A stretch of DNA of 64,000 bases from Pseudoprimorskyibacter insulae (lineage in GTDB: Bacteria; Pseudomonadota; Alphaproteobacteria; Rhodobacterales; Rhodobacteraceae): the NCBI RefSeq assembly GCF_900302505.1, contig NZ_OMOJ01000002.1, positions 558,001 to 622,000 on the forward strand. Reading direction: 5' to 3'. Positions 1 through 9,069 of the stretch are shown one piece after another. The notes below the pieces were generated by a model that saw nothing but the letters and a program-made list of their open reading frames with translations, did no database searches and was not told the DNA's origin. Every line of letters begins with the position of its first letter. Position 1 is the first letter of the stretch. A program made the position numbers and the translations under genes.

Positions 1-995
1 CCTATTTCAAAGTTCTGGGCCTTGCCTGGATCACCCCAATTCTGAAAGCCGCCGCTGGCGATAACCCCAAGGCCCAAGTCAAAGAGATCTGGCGCCTGTT
101 GGCGGTTCCCATGCTGGCGATTGTCGGCTTTCTGGTTATGTGGGGCACGCTGGCCCCGACCGTTCAAACCTCGCTTGGCGCAGTGCCGGGCCCGGTTCAG
201 GTCTATGACGAAGCCGTCCTGCTGCACAAAGACGCCGTCGCGAAGGCAGAAAAAGAAGCGCAGTTCTATGAGCGTATCGAGGCCCGCAACGAACGCCTGA
301 TCGCACAAGGCAAGGCAGACCAGATCAAGGACATCCCCTATACCGGCGCGCCCAGCTATTACGCGCAGATCTGGACTTCGATCAAAACCGTGTTCTTCGG
401 CTTCCTGATCGCCTCGGCCGTGGCCATTCCGCTGGGCATCATGGCGGGGCTTTCGGCCACCGCGAATGCCGCGATCAACCCGATCATTCAGATCTTCAAG
501 CCGGTGTCGCCGCTGGCATGGCTGCCGATTGTGACCATGGTCGTGTCTGCCGTCTACACCACCAATGACGGCCTGTTCGCCAAGTCCTTCCTTGTGTCCG
601 CCATCACCGTGACACTGTGTTCGCTGTGGCCGACGCTGATCAACACCGCGCTGGGTGTGGCCTCGATTGACAAAGACCTGATCTCGGTGTCGAAGGTTTT
701 GAAAATGGGCACCTGGACCAAGATCACCAAGCTGGTTCTGCCCTCGGCCCTGCCGCTGATCTTCACCGGCCTGCGTCTGTCGCTTGGTGTGGGCTGGATG
801 GTGCTGATCGCCGCTGAAATGCTGGCGCAGAACCCCGGTCTTGGCAAATTCGTCTGGGACGAATTCCAGAACGGCTCGTCCTCCTCGCTCGCGAAAATCA
901 TGGTGGCCGTTTTGACCATCGGTGTGATCGGCTTCCTGCTTGACCGCCTGATGTACGCCATCCAGTCGCTGTTCACCTTCTCGAACAACCGGTGA
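1..995 (+). CDS. nrtB: Nitrate ABC transporter permease (5' partial)
   Basis: Inner-membrane permease of an NrtB/CmpB-type importer for nitrate. The frame is already open from base 3, so the true start lies left of the window; about 330 residues are visible, ending in TGA at 993-995. The TTG at 99 is an internal codon, not a credible start. The visible part has a transmembrane helix (AIVGFLVMWGTLAP), then a charged Lys/Glu-rich soluble loop of about 50 residues, then a binding-protein-dependent permease domain. The coupling (EAA-type) loop is visible as VSKVLKMGTWTKITKLVLP near base 690-740. It overlaps the ATPase gene, which can begin at GTG 992 inside this stop codon, so the two are translationally linked. 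The substrate is inferred from the nirBD-nasA genes downstream; the family also transports nitrite, cyanate or bicarbonate. Confidence 0.9.
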   Translation, partial: YFKVLGLAWITPILKAAAGDNPKAQVKEIWRLLAVPMLAIVGFLVMWGTLAPTVQTSLGAVPGPVQVYDEAVLLHKDAVAKAEKEAQFYERIEARNERLIAQGKADQIKDIPYTGAPSYYAQIWTSIKTVFFGFLIASAVAIPLGIMAGLSATANAAINPIIQIFKPVSPLAWLPIVTMVVSAVYTTNDGLFAKSFLVSAITVTLCSLWPTLINTALGVASIDKDLISVSKVLKMGTWTKITKLVLPSALPLIFTGLRLSLGVGWMVLIAAEMLAQNPGLGKFVWDEFQNGSSSSLAKIMVAVLTIGVIGFLLDRLMYAIQSLFTFSNNR

Positions 996-2689
996 TCGCC
1001 ATGCTAGAGTTCAAGAACGTCTCAAAAAGTTACGGAGTGGGCACCGCCGAAACCCCGGTGCTCCAGAACATCAACCTCAAGGTCGAAGACGGCGAATTTC
1101 TGGTGCTGCTGGGCTTTTCCGGCACGGGAAAGACCACGCTGATCAACCTGATGGCCGGCCTTGATATGCCGACCAAGGGCGAAGTCACCTACAAGGGCAA
1201 GCCGGTCACCGGCCCCGGCCCGGAACGCGGCGTGATCTTCCAGAACTATTCGCTGATGCCTTGGCTGACGGTTGCTGGCAATGTGCGCCTTGCCGTGGAC
1301 ACGATTTTCCCAAATCTGCCCAAGGCCGAGAAGGAAGCCAAGGTTGACCATTACATCAAGATGGTTGGCTTGGGCCACGCAACGGCCCGCCGCCCTGCCG
1401 AACTTTCGGGCGGGATGCGCCAGCGGGTGAACGTGGCCCGCGCCTTGGCGATGAACCCCGAGGTTTTGCTGCTGGATGAGCCGCTGTCGGCGCTGGACGC
1501 GCTGACCCGTGGCAATCTGGCCGAAGAGATCGAAAAGATCTGGGAAGACGAACGTCAGACCTGTGTTCTGATCACCAATGATGTGGACGAAGCCATTCTT
1601 CTGGCCGACCGCATCATCGCGCTGAACCCTGACGGCACTTTGGGCGAGGAGTTCAAGGTCGGGCTGGAACGTCCGCGTGATCGGTCCGCCATGAACACCG
1701 ACGAGACGTTCAAGGCCCTGCGCGCCAAGGTGACGACCTACTTGATGGATGTGGGCATCGCGGCCAAGGCCGAAGGCACCAAGATCCTGCCGGACGTAAC
1801 CCCGATTCACGGTGTCGCGGGCGATATCCCCGCCGCTGTGGCCGAGGCGCAAAAAGGCCTGATCGACGAACGGTTCCTGGACTTTTCGCAGTTGCACAAA
1901 ATCTATCCGACGCCCAAAGGTCCGCTGACCGTGGTTGAGGATTTCAACCTCAAGATCGACCGGGGCGAGTTCATTTCGCTGATCGGCCATTCGGGCTGTG
2001 GCAAGTCGACGGTTCTGACCATGGCCGCGGGTTTGAATGACATCTCGAAAGGCGCGATCAAACTGGACGGCCGCCACGTCGAAGGGGCGGACCCGGAACG
2101 TGCCGTTGTGTTCCAGTCGCCCAACCTGTTCCCTTGGCTGAGTGCCAAGGAAAACGTCTCGATCGGGGTGAACAAGGTCTATCCCCGCGCCAGCCAGGCC
2201 GAGCGTCAGGACGTGGTCGAATATTATCTGGAACGCGTGGGCCTGACCGATGCGATGGACCGCCCCGCGCATTCCATGTCGAACGGCATGAAACAGCGTG
2301 TCGGTATCGCCCGCGCCTTTGCCCTGTCGCCCAAGCTGCTGCTGCTGGATGAACCCTTTGGGATGCTTGACAGTCTGACCCGTTGGGAGCTGCAAGAGGT
2401 GTTGATGGAAGTGTGGTCGCGCACCAAGGTGACGGCCATCTGCGTGACCCATGACGTGGACGAAGCCATCCTTCTGGCCGACCGCGTGGTCATGATGACC
2501 AACGGCCCGCAGGCCACCATCGGCAAGATCACCGATGTGAAGCTGCCGCGCCCGCGCACCCGCAAAGCGCTGCTCGAACACCCCGATTACTACCACTACC
2601 GGCAGGAAGTGCTCGATTTCTTGGAAGAGTACGAACACGGCGCCAAGCCGAAATCCAAACCTGCCCCCAAACCTATCGCTGCGGAGTGA
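992..2689 (+). CDS. nrtCD: Nitrate ABC transporter ATPase, two NBDs fused in tandem
   Basis: Energises the nitrate importer with the NrtB permease. One 565-residue chain holds two complete nucleotide-binding domains. NBD1 has Walker A GFSGTGKTT near residue 41, signature LSGGMRQR near 137 and Walker B LLLDEP. NBD2 has Walker A GHSGCGKST near 332, signature SNGMKQR near 430 and Walker B LLLDEP. About 70 residues link them. Unlike cyanobacterial NrtC there is no substrate-binding regulatory domain; the architecture is NrtC-NBD plus NrtD. NBD1 has Asn (residue 196, LITNDVDEA) where the H-loop His is expected, and NBD2 has Asn in its signature, which suggests one canonical and one degenerate ATP site. 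Start is either GTG 992 (GTGA overlap with nrtB) or ATG 1001; neither has a clear Shine-Dalgarno. nirB follows after 4 bases. Confidence 0.92.
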   Translation: MIAMLEFKNVSKSYGVGTAETPVLQNINLKVEDGEFLVLLGFSGTGKTTLINLMAGLDMPTKGEVTYKGKPVTGPGPERGVIFQNYSLMPWLTVAGNVRLAVDTIFPNLPKAEKEAKVDHYIKMVGLGHATARRPAELSGGMRQRVNVARALAMNPEVLLLDEPLSALDALTRGNLAEEIEKIWEDERQTCVLITNDVDEAILLADRIIALNPDGTLGEEFKVGLERPRDRSAMNTDETFKALRAKVTTYLMDVGIAAKAEGTKILPDVTPIHGVAGDIPAAVAEAQKGLIDERFLDFSQLHKIYPTPKGPLTVVEDFNLKIDRGEFISLIGHSGCGKSTVLTMAAGLNDISKGAIKLDGRHVEGADPERAVVFQSPNLFPWLSAKENVSIGVNKVYPRASQAERQDVVEYYLERVGLTDAMDRPAHSMSNGMKQRVGIARAFALSPKLLLLDEPFGMLDSLTRWELQEVLMEVWSRTKVTAICVTHDVDEAILLADRVVMMTNGPQATIGKITDVKLPRPRTRKALLEHPDYYHYRQEVLDFLEEYEHGAKPKSKPAPKPIAAE

Positions 2690-2693
2690 TGCC

Positions 2694-5135
2694 ATGACCC
2701 AAAAACTCGTTGTCATTGGCGCCGGTATGGCCTCGGGCCGTGCGCTGGAGCATCTGTTTGATGCGTCTCCAGATGCCTATGACGTGACCCTGTTCAACGC
2801 CGAACCGCGCGGGAACTACAACCGCCTGATGTTGTCGCCGGTTCTGGCGGGCGACAAAACCTACGAAGAAATCGTCACCCATGACGATGCTTGGTATGCC
2901 GATAACGGTGTGACCTGCCGCTTTGGCGAAAAGGTCATCAACATCGACCGCGCCCGCAAGGTGGTGATCGGTGAAAACGGCGAAGTGCCCTATGACAAGC
3001 TGGTGCTTGGCACCGGGTCAAACCCGTTCATGATCCCGCTGCCGGGCCACGACCTGAAAGGCGTGATCCCCTACCGCGATCTGGAAGACACCGAAACCAT
3101 GATGAACCTTGGCAAAACGCCGGGGTCCAAAGCGGTGGTGATCGGCGGGGGCCTTCTGGGGCTGGAAGCCGCCGCGGGCATGGCCGCGCAGGGGGTGGAC
3201 GTCACGGTTGTGCACATCATGGGCCACCTGATGGAGCGCCAGCTTGACGAGGCCGCAGGCTATCTGCTGCGCAAATCGCTGAGCGAAAAGGGCATCAAGG
3301 TTCTGTGCAAGGCCAACTCCAAGCAGATCCTTGGTGATGAAGCGGGCCATGTCCGTGCCCTGCAATTGGACGATGGCACCGAACTGCCATGCGATCTGTT
3401 GGTGATGGCCGTAGGCATCCGCCCGAACACGGCGCTGGCCAAGGCGGTTGACCTTGAGGTCAATCGCGGCGTGATCGTCAACGATCAGATGGTCACATCT
3501 GACCCGGACATTCTGGCGTTGGGCGAATGCGTGGAACACAACGGCGCGATCTTCGGGCTTGTGGCACCGCTTTATGACCAAGCCAAGGTCGTGGCGAAAA
3601 CCCTGCTGGGCCAGGACGCGACCTTTGTGAACAAGGAAGTCTCGACCAAGCTGAAAGTCACGGGCTGTGATCTGTTCAGCGCGGGCGATTTTGCCGATGG
3701 CGACGACCGCGAAGACATCGTCTTCCGCGACCCGGCGCGCGGTGTGTACAAACGCCTGATCCTGAAGGGCAACCGCATTATCGGTGCGGTGATGTATGGC
3801 GATACCGGAGATGGCGCGTGGTTCTACAACCACATCAAAGACGCCACCGACGTTGCCGACATGCGCGAGACGTTGATCTTTGGCCCGGCTTTCCAGGGGG
3901 GTGCCTCAGCGGACCCTTTGGCAGCCGTTGCAGCCTTGCCGGATGATGCGGAAATCTGTGGCTGTAACGGCGTTTGCAAAGGAACCATTGTAACCGCGAT
4001 CCAAGGCGGTGCGACCGATCTGGGCGCAGTGCGGGCCACCACCAAAGCCAGCAATTCCTGTGGCACCTGTACGGGGCTTGTGGAGCAGCTTTTGGCGGCG
4101 ACGCTGGGCGATGATTTCGTTATGCCGACCGCGCAGTGCATCTGCGGCTGTACCGACCTGAGCCACGAAGACGTGCGCCGGCTTATCAAATCGCAAGAGC
4201 TGAAAAGCCAAGAGGCCGTCTGGCAGGAACTGGGTTGGAAAACGCGCAACGGCTGCCATGTGTGCCGCCCTGCGATCAACTACTACCTGCTGGCCGATTG
4301 GCCGCTGGAGTATCAGGACGACCCGCAGTCGCGCTTTGTGAACGAACGCAACCACGCCAACATCCAAAAGGATGGCACGTTCAGCGTCGTGCCGCGCATG
4401 TGGGGCGGTCTGACCACCCCAGATGAGCTGCGCGCCATCGCCGACGCCGCCGAAAAGTACAACGTGCCGACCGTCAAAGTGACGGGCGGTCAGCGGATCG
4501 ACCTTCTGGGCGTCAAGAAAGAGGATCTGCCGGGCATCTGGTACGATCTGAACCAAGCGGGGCTTGTGTCGGGCCACGCCTATTCCAAGGGTCTGCGCAC
4601 GGTGAAAACCTGCGTCGGCAAGGATCACTGCCGCTTTGGCACGCAGGATTCCACCGGCCTTGGTGTGAAGCTTGAGAAACTTCTGTGGGGGTCGTGGACC
4701 CCGCACAAGGTCAAGCTGGGCATTTCCGGCTGTCCGCGCAACTGCGCCGAAGCGACCTGTAAGGACGTGGGCATTGTCTGCGTCGACTCGGGCTATGAGG
4801 TCTCGGTCGCAGGTGCTGCCGGTATGGACGTCAAGGAAACCGAACTGCTGGCCAAAGTCGCAACTGAGGCCGAGGCGATCGAGGTGACCACCGCCTTTAT
4901 CCAGATCTACCGCGAAAACGCCAAATACTTGGATCGCGGTTATAAATGGGTGGCGAAGGTTGGCCTTGATTGGGTCAAGCAGCAGGTCGTCGACGATCTG
5001 GAAAACCGCAAAGCCTTGGTGGACCGGTTCGAGATCTCGCAATCCATCTATCGCAAAGATCCTTGGGCCGAACACGCCAAGGAACCGGCGAAATATGCGC
5101 CGCTTGCCAACCTGACACTGGAGGCCGCCGAATGA
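2694..5135 (+). CDS. nirB: Assimilatory nitrite reductase [NAD(P)H] large subunit
   Basis: Cytoplasmic six-electron reduction of nitrite to ammonium using NAD(P)H, with FAD, Fe-S and siroheme. The 813-residue protein starts with a pyridine nucleotide-disulfide oxidoreductase fold: a dinucleotide motif VIGAGMASGRAL at the N-terminus and a second, VIGGGLLGLEAAAG, near residue 150. Two BFD-like [2Fe-2S] segments follow: CGCNGVCKG...CGTC near 425-460 and CICGC...CHVC near 480-530. The C-terminal nitrite/sulfite reductase half carries the siroheme/4Fe-4S ligands as CVGKDHC (C-X5-C) and CPRNC (C-X3-C). Length and order match assimilatory NirB/NasB. It overlaps nirD by ATGA at 5132-5135. The siroheme cofactor would come from the cysG product at the end of the same operon. 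Confidence 0.96.
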   Translation: MTQKLVVIGAGMASGRALEHLFDASPDAYDVTLFNAEPRGNYNRLMLSPVLAGDKTYEEIVTHDDAWYADNGVTCRFGEKVINIDRARKVVIGENGEVPYDKLVLGTGSNPFMIPLPGHDLKGVIPYRDLEDTETMMNLGKTPGSKAVVIGGGLLGLEAAAGMAAQGVDVTVVHIMGHLMERQLDEAAGYLLRKSLSEKGIKVLCKANSKQILGDEAGHVRALQLDDGTELPCDLLVMAVGIRPNTALAKAVDLEVNRGVIVNDQMVTSDPDILALGECVEHNGAIFGLVAPLYDQAKVVAKTLLGQDATFVNKEVSTKLKVTGCDLFSAGDFADGDDREDIVFRDPARGVYKRLILKGNRIIGAVMYGDTGDGAWFYNHIKDATDVADMRETLIFGPAFQGGASADPLAAVAALPDDAEICGCNGVCKGTIVTAIQGGATDLGAVRATTKASNSCGTCTGLVEQLLAATLGDDFVMPTAQCICGCTDLSHEDVRRLIKSQELKSQEAVWQELGWKTRNGCHVCRPAINYYLLADWPLEYQDDPQSRFVNERNHANIQKDGTFSVVPRMWGGLTTPDELRAIADAAEKYNVPTVKVTGGQRIDLLGVKKEDLPGIWYDLNQAGLVSGHAYSKGLRTVKTCVGKDHCRFGTQDSTGLGVKLEKLLWGSWTPHKVKLGISGCPRNCAEATCKDVGIVCVDSGYEVSVAGAAGMDVKETELLAKVATEAEAIEVTTAFIQIYRENAKYLDRGYKWVAKVGLDWVKQQVVDDLENRKALVDRFEISQSIYRKDPWAEHAKEPAKYAPLANLTLEAAE

Positions 5136-5464
5136 GTTGGATCGACATCGGACATATCGAAGATATCCCGCTTCGCGGTGCGCGGATCATCAAAACGCCG
5201 GTTGGTTGCGTTGCAATCTTCCGCACGGATGAGGCCGAGGTCTTCGCAGCATCCGACACTTGCCCGCACAAAGGCGGGCCGTTGTCAGACGGAATCGTGC
5301 ATGGAAAGTCAGTGACTTGCCCGCTGCACAACTGGGTCTTCAGTCTGGAAACAGGTGAAGCGCAAGGGGCGGACGAGGGACAGATCGCCACCTATCCGGT
5401 GCGACTGGAAAACCAGCGCATCCTGATTGACGGCGATGCCGTCGGCAAAAGGACAGCCGCATGA
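5132..5464 (+). CDS. nirD: Nitrite reductase small subunit, Rieske-type
   Basis: 110-residue partner of NirB with a Rieske_2 fold. ATG 5132 overlaps the nirB stop (ATGA), which sets the start; upstream in-frame extension to 4970 would lie wholly inside nirB and is rejected. The Rieske-like positions are kept here: CPHKGGPLSDG (C-X-H) and CPLHNWVF (C-X2-H), so a [2Fe-2S] cluster is possible. NirD proteins of enterobacteria usually lack these ligands, while many alphaproteobacterial versions retain them. It overlaps nasA by ATGA at 5461-5464, so NirB, NirD and NasA are probably translated in series. Confidence 0.93.
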   Translation: MSWIDIGHIEDIPLRGARIIKTPVGCVAIFRTDEAEVFAASDTCPHKGGPLSDGIVHGKSVTCPLHNWVFSLETGEAQGADEGQIATYPVRLENQRILIDGDAVGKRTAA

Positions 5465-8097
5465 AAGACGGGGCAGGGATTTTCGAAAAACGGTCAACCT
5501 GCCCCTATTGCGGCGTAGGCTGCGGGGTTGTGCTTCGGCCTGATGGGTCGGGGGGCATCGACGTTCGCGGGGATCAGGTGCACCCCGCGAATTTTGGGCG
5601 GTTGTGCTCCAAAGGGTCGGCTTTGGCCGAAACCGTTTGGTTGCACGACCGCCTTCTTTCGCCACGTGTGAACGGGGATGAGACGGACTGGGACAGTGCC
5701 CTTTCGCTGGTGGCTCAGAAATTCTCGGACACGATAGCACAGCACGGCCCCGACAGCGTTGCATTTTATGTTTCAGGTCAGTTGCTGACCGAAGATTACT
5801 ATGTGGCCAACAAGCTGATGAAAGGCTTCATCGGGTCGGCCAATATCGACACCAATTCGCGCCTGTGTATGGCGTCGTCGGTGGCGGGGCATAAGCGGGC
5901 CTTTGGCACCGACACCGTGCCCGGCACCTATGAAGATCTGGAAGAGGCCGATCTGATCGTGCTGGTCGGGTCGAACATGGCGTGGTGTCATCCGGTTCTT
6001 TATCAGCGTGTTCTGGCCGCCAAAAAGGCGCGGCCCGGTCTGAAGGTGGTCGTGGTCGATCCGCGCCGCACCGCCAGTTGCGATGCCGCTGATCTGCATC
6101 TGCCGCTCAAGCCCGGCACCGACGTGGCCCTGTTCAACGGGCTGCTGACCGCCCTTTACGAAGGCGGTGCGCTTGATGCGGCCTATCTGCGCAATATTGC
6201 CGGGTTTGACGAAGCCCTGCACGCCGCGATGGCCGATGATCCGGCGGCAACCGGGCTGGAGGCTTCGGACATTCGCAAATTCTATCGGATGTGGATGGGC
6301 AAGGAAAAGGTCGTCACGGTCTATAGTCAGGGCGTGAACCAATCCTCCTCTGGGTCGGACAAGGTAAACTCCATCCTGAACTGTCACCTTGCGACAGGCC
6401 GTATCGGCAAGCCCGGCATGGGCCCGCTGAGCGTGACGGGCCAGCCCAACGCCATGGGCGGGCGCGAGGTTGGCGGGCTGGCCAATATGCTGGCCTGTCA
6501 CCTGGACATCGAAAACGCAGATCATCGGCAGGCGGTACGGGACTTCTGGGATGCGCCGCACATGCCGACGGCGGCGGGGCTGAAGGCGGTGGACATGTTC
6601 CGCGCCGTTGGTGAGGGCAAGATCAAGGCCCTTTGGATCATCCACACCAACCCCGCCGTTTCGATGCCCGACGTCGACGCCGTGCGCGCGGCAATCAAAG
6701 GCTGCGACTTTACCGTCGTGTCTGACATCACCGCCAACACTGACACCGCGCGCTTGGCGGATGTTCTGTTGCCCGCCTCGGCTTGGGCTGAAAAAGACGG
6801 CACGGTCACCAATTCAGATCGCACCATCAGCCGACAGCGCAGCGTTCTGCCCGCCCCCGGTCAGGCCCGCGCCGACTGGGCGATCCTGGCCGATGTGGCC
6901 CGCCGCATGGGCTTTGAGGCGGCGTTCGACTATGAATCCCCGGCCGAGATTTTCCGCGAATATGCGGCGCTTTCGGGCGTTGCGGGGATGCTGGGCAAGG
7001 ATTTTGACATTTCGGGCTGGTCCGATCTGGATGACCACGGCTATGAGGCGTTAGAGCCGACCCGCTGGCCGGTGACCAAGACCCGTCAGGGTGGCCGGTT
7101 CTTTGCCGATGGGCGGTTCTTTACGCCTGATGGCAAGGGGCGGATGTTGGCCGTGCGGATGCGCGAACCGGTGGCCCGCACCGCGCCGCGTTTCCCGTTC
7201 CGTCTGAACACCGGGCGCATCCGCGACCAGTGGCATACCATGACGCGCACCGCCAAATCGCCGCGATTGTCGGCCCATTTGGCCGAACCCTTCCTTGAGG
7301 TGAACCCCGAAGACGCGCAAACCCTTGGCATTCAGCCCGCCGCCCTTGTGCGGGTGACCAGCCCGATTGGGTCGTGCATCCTGCGGGCGCTGATCACGGA
7401 TGCCGTGCGCCCCGGTCAGGTCTTTGCGCCGATCCACTGGACAGGCGAAACGGCCCCGTCGGCGCGGATTGATGTGCTGGTGCCGAGCGTGGTTGATCCG
7501 GTGTCGGGCCAGCCCGAAAGCAAGGCCGCCGTGGTGGCCGTGGCCGAGTTTAAGCCAGAATGGTACGGCTTTGGTGTGTCCCGCAATGATCTGACCTGCG
7601 ACGCCGCCTATTGGGCCCGCGCCCGCACCAACGCCGGGTGGCGTGTGGAAATGGCAGGCGAAACGGTGCCGTTGGATTGGCAGGCCTATGCCGCCAAGAT
7701 GCTGGGCGTTGAAGGGGCGGATTGCCAGTCTGTCAGCGATCCGGCCTCGGGCGTGCACCGCTTTGCCTTCTATCGCGACGGCGTACTTGAGGCCGCGTTC
7801 TTTGCCAGCCCGAAGCCCGTTGCGGTCATGCGTGACTATCTGGCAGCGCTTCCGGGGCAGGCAGCGGATCATGCTGTCACGGGTATGGCCCCCGCCGATC
7901 AGCCCGATCCGGGGCCGGTGGTCTGTTCTTGTTTCTCGGTCGGGGTGAACACCATCCTTGCTGCGATCGAAGGGCAGGGTCTGGCGACGGTCGATCAGAT
8001 CGGCGCGGCGCTGCAAGCCGGGACCAATTGTGGCTCGTGCAGGCCTGAACTAGAGGCACTGTTGTCCAAAGCAACAGTCCTGGAGGCCGCTGAATGA
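5461..8097 (+). CDS. nasA: Assimilatory nitrate reductase catalytic subunit
   Basis: Cytoplasmic molybdenum bis-MGD enzyme that reduces nitrate to nitrite; 878 residues. The N-terminus has the 4Fe-4S ligands CPYCGVGC and a fourth Cys in CSKGSAL. The molybdopterin oxidoreductase domain fills residues about 60-560 and the molydopterin dinucleotide-binding domain about 575-690. A BFD-like [2Fe-2S] domain closes the protein (CSCFSV...CGSC, residues about 820-865), as in the longer NasA forms. No separate NasB/NarB-type reductase or ferredoxin gene lies in the operon, so electrons probably enter through this C-terminal cluster. It overlaps both neighbours by 4 bases. Confidence 0.95.
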   Translation: MKDGAGIFEKRSTCPYCGVGCGVVLRPDGSGGIDVRGDQVHPANFGRLCSKGSALAETVWLHDRLLSPRVNGDETDWDSALSLVAQKFSDTIAQHGPDSVAFYVSGQLLTEDYYVANKLMKGFIGSANIDTNSRLCMASSVAGHKRAFGTDTVPGTYEDLEEADLIVLVGSNMAWCHPVLYQRVLAAKKARPGLKVVVVDPRRTASCDAADLHLPLKPGTDVALFNGLLTALYEGGALDAAYLRNIAGFDEALHAAMADDPAATGLEASDIRKFYRMWMGKEKVVTVYSQGVNQSSSGSDKVNSILNCHLATGRIGKPGMGPLSVTGQPNAMGGREVGGLANMLACHLDIENADHRQAVRDFWDAPHMPTAAGLKAVDMFRAVGEGKIKALWIIHTNPAVSMPDVDAVRAAIKGCDFTVVSDITANTDTARLADVLLPASAWAEKDGTVTNSDRTISRQRSVLPAPGQARADWAILADVARRMGFEAAFDYESPAEIFREYAALSGVAGMLGKDFDISGWSDLDDHGYEALEPTRWPVTKTRQGGRFFADGRFFTPDGKGRMLAVRMREPVARTAPRFPFRLNTGRIRDQWHTMTRTAKSPRLSAHLAEPFLEVNPEDAQTLGIQPAALVRVTSPIGSCILRALITDAVRPGQVFAPIHWTGETAPSARIDVLVPSVVDPVSGQPESKAAVVAVAEFKPEWYGFGVSRNDLTCDAAYWARARTNAGWRVEMAGETVPLDWQAYAAKMLGVEGADCQSVSDPASGVHRFAFYRDGVLEAAFFASPKPVAVMRDYLAALPGQAADHAVTGMAPADQPDPGPVVCSCFSVGVNTILAAIEGQGLATVDQIGAALQAGTNCGSCRPELEALLSKATVLEAAE

Positions 8098-9059
8098 GTC
8101 TATCCGAACACGTCCGTATCCTTGGCCGGGGGCCGGGCCGATCCCGGTCCTTGTCGCTGGAGGAGGCGCGGGACGCGATGCGGCTGATCCTGACCGATCA
8201 AGCCGCGCCCGAGGCTGTGGGTGCCTTGCTGATGCTGCTGCGGATGAAGGGCGAAACGCCGGATGAAATCGCCGGGTTCGCAATGGGTGCGCGGCAGGAT
8301 CTGACCGGGCGTCTGCCGGTGGATCTGGATTGGCCAAGCTATGCCGCCGGTCGCACGCGGGGTCTGCCATGGTTCCTGCTGTCGGCGCGGGTCGTGGCCA
8401 TGGCCGGGTACAAAGTGCTGCTGCACGGTTGGAATTCGCATCAGGCCAGCCACGCATCGGTGCGCGATGCGCTGCCTTTGACGGGCGTTCCGATTGCAAG
8501 GGATCTGACCGGGGCCGAGGCGGCCTTGGCTGCGCAAAACATTTGCTATCTGCCGCTCGAATCTTTCGCGCCGCGCTTGCACGATCTGCTGCTGTTGCGC
8601 GATACGCTGGGCCTGCGGTCCTGCATCAACACGGTGGTTCGGGTGCTGAACCCGTTTGACGCGCCCGCCGGGGTTCAGGGCGTGTTTCATCCGCCCTACC
8701 GCGCCTTGCAGCAAGAGGCGTCGCTGGCATTGGGGCAACCGGCCCTGAGCGTGATCAAAGGCGGCGGCGGCGAATTTGAGCGCAACCCCGGCAAGCAGAT
8801 CGAAGTCTTTGGCCTGCGCAGCGGTGCATTGTGGGAGGCCCCGGCCGCCCCTGTGCTGGATGCCGCGCGCCGGATGGGTGATGGGCCGACCGATCCGGGC
8901 TGCCTTGCCGCGCTTTGGTCGGGCGATTGGCACGATGCCTATTGCGAAGAAATCGTCTTGGGCACGGCGGCGCTGGCGCTGGATACGCTTGGGGCCTCTG
9001 ACCCGGATCGCCTTGCACGACAGATTTGGACATCCCGTTTATCGGCCCGTGCGGCCTAA
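8094..9059 (+). CDS. TrpD2-like phosphoribosyltransferase-fold protein
   Basis: 321 residues, related to the anthranilate phosphoribosyltransferase-like YbiB/TrpD2 family, often annotated as 'glycosyl transferase family protein'. The N-terminal helical bundle looks typical (EEARDAMRLILTD, LLMLLRMKGETPDEIAGF). The following alpha/beta domain has VLLHGWNSH where TrpD has its Gly-rich PRPP-contact region, and the TrpD KHGN-type motif is not obvious. The known family members studied bind nucleic acids and do not replace TrpD, so a role in tryptophan synthesis is unlikely. It overlaps nasA by ATGA and sits 10 bases before cysG, so it is firmly part of the nitrate operon. Its job there is unknown. 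Confidence 0.8.
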   Translation: MSLSEHVRILGRGPGRSRSLSLEEARDAMRLILTDQAAPEAVGALLMLLRMKGETPDEIAGFAMGARQDLTGRLPVDLDWPSYAAGRTRGLPWFLLSARVVAMAGYKVLLHGWNSHQASHASVRDALPLTGVPIARDLTGAEAALAAQNICYLPLESFAPRLHDLLLLRDTLGLRSCINTVVRVLNPFDAPAGVQGVFHPPYRALQQEASLALGQPALSVIKGGGGEFERNPGKQIEVFGLRSGALWEAPAAPVLDAARRMGDGPTDPGCLAALWSGDWHDAYCEEIVLGTAALALDTLGASDPDRLARQIWTSRLSARAA

Positions 9060-9069
9060 GGAGCTTTCG

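Noticed and set aside
1022-2716. A 564-codon open frame antisense to the nitrate ATPase gene
   Set aside because: It has no recognisable motifs, is His/Arg/Gly-rich as expected from antisense high-GC codons, and mirrors a gene with clear ABC motifs.
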